Positions 55,401 through 61,400 of a DNA stretch of 64,000 nt are shown piece by piece. The position numbers and the translations under genes were made by a program. Origin of the DNA: Paragonimus skrjabini miyazakii (lineage: Eukaryota > Platyhelminthes > Trematoda > Plagiorchiida > Troglotrematidae); NCBI GenBank assembly GCA_014338405.1, contig JTDE01000099.1, positions 182,132 to 246,131 of the forward strand, read 5' to 3'. Position 1 is the stretch's first letter, and each line of letters opens with the position of its first letter. Under the pieces are notes generated by a model that was not told the origin of the DNA, made no database searches, and was given only the letters and a program-made list of their open reading frames with translations.

Positions 55401-58400
55401 CCTTTGCCTGTCCGGTGAACTGTGATCCGTGTTATCAAAAGTTGTGCCTAGCCATTTAGTGCGTTGTGCGCTGTAATCGTCTCACATTCCGATGGCCACT
55501 CTTCCACGTCTCCATCCGCGAATGGGCTCGGCCACGACAGCTTTACCGCGCTGTATTCAGGGCACAACACCAGTTTGTCAAGGTCGTTCAGTGAAACACA
55601 GTCTTTATTGCCCAACTCGCTCGTACCCCAGTTACGCATGTGCTCACGTTTATGAACAGCGGCGGTTTCAACTCGCACGTCTGTAACAGCAACGATGTCA
55701 ATCAAACTGCGCGCCTAACAACTTGTGCCTTTTCCCCTTTCTCTTCCAGGGTTCGCGGCTGCCAGGTATCTGGACCAAGCGGAAGAAGCAACAGCAGAGG
55801 AGAACAATGATTAGTTGTAAGACGCTTGTTTTATCGACTTGTACACACCTCTTTTTACCATCACGTTGTCGTGCTTCTGTTCTGCATGTATTTCCGAATA
55901 AACGCTTCCTACGAACTAGTGTGCTCTATTGGGTGGTTGTGAATATGGCTTCCAACTCACCAGTTCTGTGACTAACTGTCGTACTATCCATTTCAGCACG
56001 TGGACCTTCCGTCCCTTGCACGAGGATTTACTATTGATCACGTGAGTATTCACACCTGCGGTATATTACATGTCGTGTGCACTTCCGCCTGGTTTGTGTG
56101 TCTGACACATTCACTTGTGGTTTTTGGCTTCCTCGTCCGTTCGTCCGATTTTGTTGCCCGTGGATTCACCCAGTCGTCCATGTTGTCCGCAATCCAATCA
56201 CTTTGGGCTTTGGACATACATTCCCGCCGCGCTGGGTTATTCCACCGAGTGTCGGGTTACTCGTGTGTCCGATTTGGTTATTCATCACAATATTGCCGAG
56301 TTAGGTTCATCGTAAGAGCACACGAATGGTTTGTTGATCAAGCGTCACGCACCGGTCCTTTGTTGGCAAAAGGTGCTGACGCAATCAATTTCGTTACCGT
56401 AGCAGTGAACCCTGATTACTCCCATGTTGATATTCGTTCATTTCCCTGTTTTGTCGCCATGCGCTGAACCTATATAACTGAATGTTTTATGTATTCGGCT
56501 GATGAGAATGAACAAAATGCTTGCATCTCGCAATGTATGTCTTCTTGCCGTCTTAATAAAAGAACTGTGCCGGGAATCGCAACATGAGATATCAACCAAT
56601 GAGCGGTTCACATCACGCTAAAAGACCGATGATCTATACCCTCGACTCATACTAAGTTATCATGACACAATTCACAGCTTACCTCGTTTTGCCTTCTTTG
56701 AGATAATAAATTAGACACTCAGACATGGCTGGATCTTCGTTCAAGTTAACCAAATGCGGAGTCTGTTTGAAGAAAAGAACGAAGAACGAAGTAGGAAGTA
56801 ATCAACCGATTAACTTGAAAGACCGAACAATATAATTGTACAATTCTTTGGTATGAACTTACATCTCTGGGCGTAAATATGCCTGTCACCCCGATTTCAC
56901 TATGAATCGCAATTCCCATTTCTTGTAGTTCGCGTTCTCTGGAATTGAATATGTAGTTTTCAGATACGATATTACTTATTTGTCAAATACAACTTAGAGA
57001 ATTTCAGATTCGATGTACTGGTTAAACGTTTCGGTTATGCTCATGTTCACATGTGTTATGACTCATTAGTAACGCTTATGATTGGACCTAGTATTCAAGT
57101 ATTTGAAGTGATTATAGACCTCCTACCATGTCTGACCAAATCACATCGACAAATTCGTTTGTAAGTAGTGGTCAAGTTGTTTGATCGATTCCCAAGAATA
57201 CAGTGGTTTTTCTATTGAACAGATAATCGCATACACCACACATTGCATTTGAATCGGAATTACACTGAGCGCCATTGAATCACATGTGTCGCCGCAGAAT
57301 AGTCATGTGATAGATGGAATACGCCAAACTCCTTGAAAAGTCATACTTTCGGGACATTCTGTAAGCAGTCAGTGAGGGTGTTTACTGGAAATGTTCCACT
57401 TTAGACAAAGAAGCTCCACAAATCTAGATAAACTAGTACATGAAGAATCCTAGATGTGAACAACTTAGCGTATTGGTAGGCAATAAGGTCTGGACCAGGT
57501 TTACACAAGCAAGAATAAACATCACAGTCGAAATGTTTATTACAGTAGAAAACAAATGCGTGACGCGTACCGTGTTGTTGCTCGACATACACCCGAACTG
57601 AACATTCGATAGAATTTTCTGTTTTCGTTCTGAAATTCACTAGCACACCCTTGTCTGCAGTGTGGCTTGGATAGATAAACACCAGATACAGACGCATCTT
57701 ATCTATATCAGTCTCAATCACACTTTATGGGCAAAGGATTAGACCAATCAATTCTGATGCAACGCATCAGATCCCGATTACAACACACCTGTGGAAGGCC
57801 ACCGGATGTTGTTGAAATGTAATGTTACAACTTGTTCGTAACGTTGTATCATTCTCAATCCATTTATCAATAATACTCACTAAAAACTTAAAAATGAAGT
57901 TGAACGATCGATTTCCTAATTTACCCTGTACATATCAGCTGAGAGACAGAAGTACATAGATGTGAACATTTACCGAATTCTTAATACAGAAAGCACTAAA
58001 CCCGGATGTATTTATAAGACTTGTGGAATGAGGTGCAGAAAAGATTATCTTTTAGACACTTGCTAAACTATTGAATAGTGTTGTAAAGGTTACATATACT
58101 TGTTTCTCGTATCCAACGTCTGCTGCGTTACTGTGCGGTAAAACATATGTATGGAATCGATGTAAGATCCTTGATCAAACTGGGTTTGTGAAGTACATGT
58201 GTAGCCTAAATGATTCATTTCGGATTCCTGCAAAGATCAGAATTCGTCATTTGCCGCCCACATGTTGGCAACAAGTCGTCAGACTAACCAAGAATCTACA
58301 TTCGTGATCCTAACTTGGCGCTCTTAAATTGCAATTTTATGCCAATACTAGGAGGCCTAATGAAGTCGGAGATTTCGACCGGTCTAAGACGTCCTAATCG

Positions 58401-61400
58401 CGGGGTTATCGATTGGAGTTAATAGAACACTTAGTGTGTCTCCCATAGAGAAGATCGGGTCACCTGATCAATACTCACAAGCGAAATGGTTGAAAGTTCA
58501 CATATGATAATTCGGTTGAGCCTAATGCGAGGTCAATGGCGCACTGGTCAACACAGTTGCCTCATGAAGGTGTGACCGGAGTTATAACCCCGATGGTGAC
58601 GAGGATACGCACTGCAGAGTAGTTCTAACAAGAGCGAAACTCCAGTTAAGTGCTTCTTTTTGAAAAAGGCTGCCTGGAAAGTCCACCTGAATGCGACGGC
58701 TACAATCAAATGGGGATTATGTTCAACCTAAAACAAATAAATCCCCGATAACTCATAACTAAACTGAAAAAGAAACTACGTTCTGTAGATACAAGACTTC
58801 CATAGGCCGAATGCCTTAACTCTCATGTCCTTCTTCTTTCTATATCATTCTGTTCTTTTCGCCTCACCCCGGTGGTACTATAAATATGTATCTGGTTCCT
58901 ATTGTTTAGTGGAGAATAATCGATATACGTTGTCAATGTCCACCATTTTCCGCCTTCCTTTGATGCACTAAAAATATTATAGGTCTTTTCCAATACTTTT
59001 TAACGTATTGTTCTGGCTTCATATGGGACGCTTGGCTGGTTCACAGGGCACGATAAACATGCAGTGGTGGTAATTGTAACTGAACATGTGGAACAATCAC
59101 CAGTTCAGTACTTGTCTCCAAATAGAACAGTCATTTGAGTTATACATACATGTTAAATGAGTTTATTGTATTGATTACCCAGTGTAGATTTTCCTTAAAT
59201 ACAGTTTCAGTCGATGCTTCTAGGGGTTTGACAATACAGACAATCTGATTTCAACACATTGCAGCTGAACGGGATTCACAGAATAGGTATGGTTCAGATG
59301 AAACGTAAAATATCCTCGTGTGCGGATTTTTACAGAAACATGTACACATGAATACAAGACAAATCCTTCGGACTCAGTACATAGAAAAAATCCAAGTAAG
59401 AGGAAGAACGACGTATAGACGCCGACGGAACACTGAGCTGAGATATCTCGTTTGGATAGGCTTAGCTCATTGTCTTGCTGCCGTTGTAGTCTCAACAAGC
59501 ACTGATCATATGATCCCCTATTCGTTTTGTTAATCGTGAGTATTACTGGTAAAGTCCTGCGTCACTCACGTAACCGGAATTAAGCAATGTTGACAGAGGA
59601 CTCGGTTGGTAGTTTTTACACTGACGAATGATTAGCACCAGTCCATTAACAGGAACATGCGAAAACCAAACAACCCAGTCGATGAATCATAGTGATCATG
59701 AACTCTGTCGTCCACAACTGTCGCATCGCACTTGTGATGCTGAAAACTGGCAAAACCTGTAAAGTGTTGACCAAGGAGAAAATACACGGTCTACCATAAT
59801 CTTTAAGGATAACCGGTCCTCTTTATTAGGCACAGCTCTCTGGTGTCTAATTCCAAGAATATGAGTATAACCTCCATATCGTTCAAGTTGTTTGAAGCAC
59901 GCCTGTTCACGCCTGTTCATAATCTGTGTGAGACTTAGTATCTGTGACACTCTGAAGAACCACATTTCAACAGTTCACTAGAATCGAATCCGCCTGGCCA
60001 TGGTCGATAAGTAACTGTTGAATTCAGCGTTTACATGACTCAATTCCAATAAAGGAACGCATGCGGAACGTTCTTACTATTCGTGATGTTGCCACTTGGT
60101 GTAGTCTCGAGGCTGCAAATAAGGAATCACGTGATCAGCGCGTAACAAATTACAAAAGCAGTGATTAGTCTACACTTATTGGATGTCGTGGCAGTGTAGT
60201 TTCATCCTTAGGCTCTTCTTTTTGAAAAGCAGCCAATTCTGTTTACTACGTGTAAAAACCAATGGGTAAATAATGCAACGATTTCAGAAAACTAGGTACG
60301 GACAAGTATGACACTGTGTTTGACGAGAAGTTAACGACAGGTGATGGGATGATTAGTTGGTAGACACTGAACGTATCCTTCTTCTGACAAACGCACAGCA
60401 AACATACTCCATCATTCATCAAAGGACAGTTGGTTAACAACGACAAAGTAGGTTCGAGAGTAGTTGAATCCTACCAGAATGATCTCGGTGTCCTGATTGT
60501 CTGCAAATAAGCTTTTTGTATTAAATGTGTCCGCCGAGTCTGTGCTTACATTCAGTTGCCAATGAATTTGCTATTACATACACTGTTAAGGCCATTCAGA
60601 TTTGGCATGCTGTCGACACCAGGTATGAGTTTCCTCTCAGTATGGTAGCTGCAGCTGGCTGCGTTTGTACTAATCAGTTCAGTTAGACTAAGCCAGATTT
60701 TTTAATTACGTAAACTTTGGCAGTGAATCGTACTGAGGAGGCGATAACGATTAGGCGGTAGTCACAGAATTGCTATTCAGGATATCTCAGAATGATTGAT
60801 AGGTAGTTTGGCAGATTTTATATTTTAGAAGAGACCCCATTGTAAAAAATCTGGACTTCGGCTGGATTCGAACCAGCGACAGAAACAACATGCCCGAACG
60901 CACCAAATGCTCTATCAGCAGGGCTACAAAGCCACACCGGAAGCTCGAAACTGTCACATCTCCATCTAGTTACCCACCCAATCAAGTGTGTCATATGTAA
61001 CATAGTACTAATAGTTAACAGGGAAAGTGTTTGTATCTTTCAAGATAATGGATCGCTCGCATATGACCTCATCCAACTATCGTGCATGTAGTAACGCATA
61101 AAGATTGTTCTCTAAAGCTGATACATTTTGTATGACCGGATGCTTGGCAGGCAGATATCTCATCATTCTATATTAACGTTCGCAGCAAACTTCGGCAGCC
61201 GCTGCAACATTAATGGAACGGGAGAATTCCTTATCACTTGGATATGTAATCATAGCCATCTTGAAAGTACTAGAATTTTACTTAGTGGCTAAGTATTTGA
61301 AAGCGGTTAGTTGGTATTTCAGTGCAAAGTAAATATTTCTTGAAAAGGCAACTGACAGTTACATTAGATCTAATTAGATAGCAACTTATTGATTCGAAAT

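Larger units (their letters stand above)
53297..55705 (-). mobile_element. Decayed Ty3/gypsy-like LTR retrotransposon, gag to RNase H
   Basis: A minus-strand retroelement, same orientation as the host gene, in the 9 kb FHA intron. Order from high to low coordinate is gag-like, zinc knuckle, protease, reverse transcriptase, RNase H, as in Ty3/gypsy elements. It is split by many stops and frameshifts into at least seven frames. No integrase is seen below 53297 and no paired LTRs were recognised, so the copy is 3' truncated. Catalytic residues are lost in the protease and zinc knuckle. Confidence 0.85.

Noticed and set aside
57401..57721. 106-codon minus frame as a gene
   Set aside because: No start context, domain or splice support; lies in a kinesin intron.
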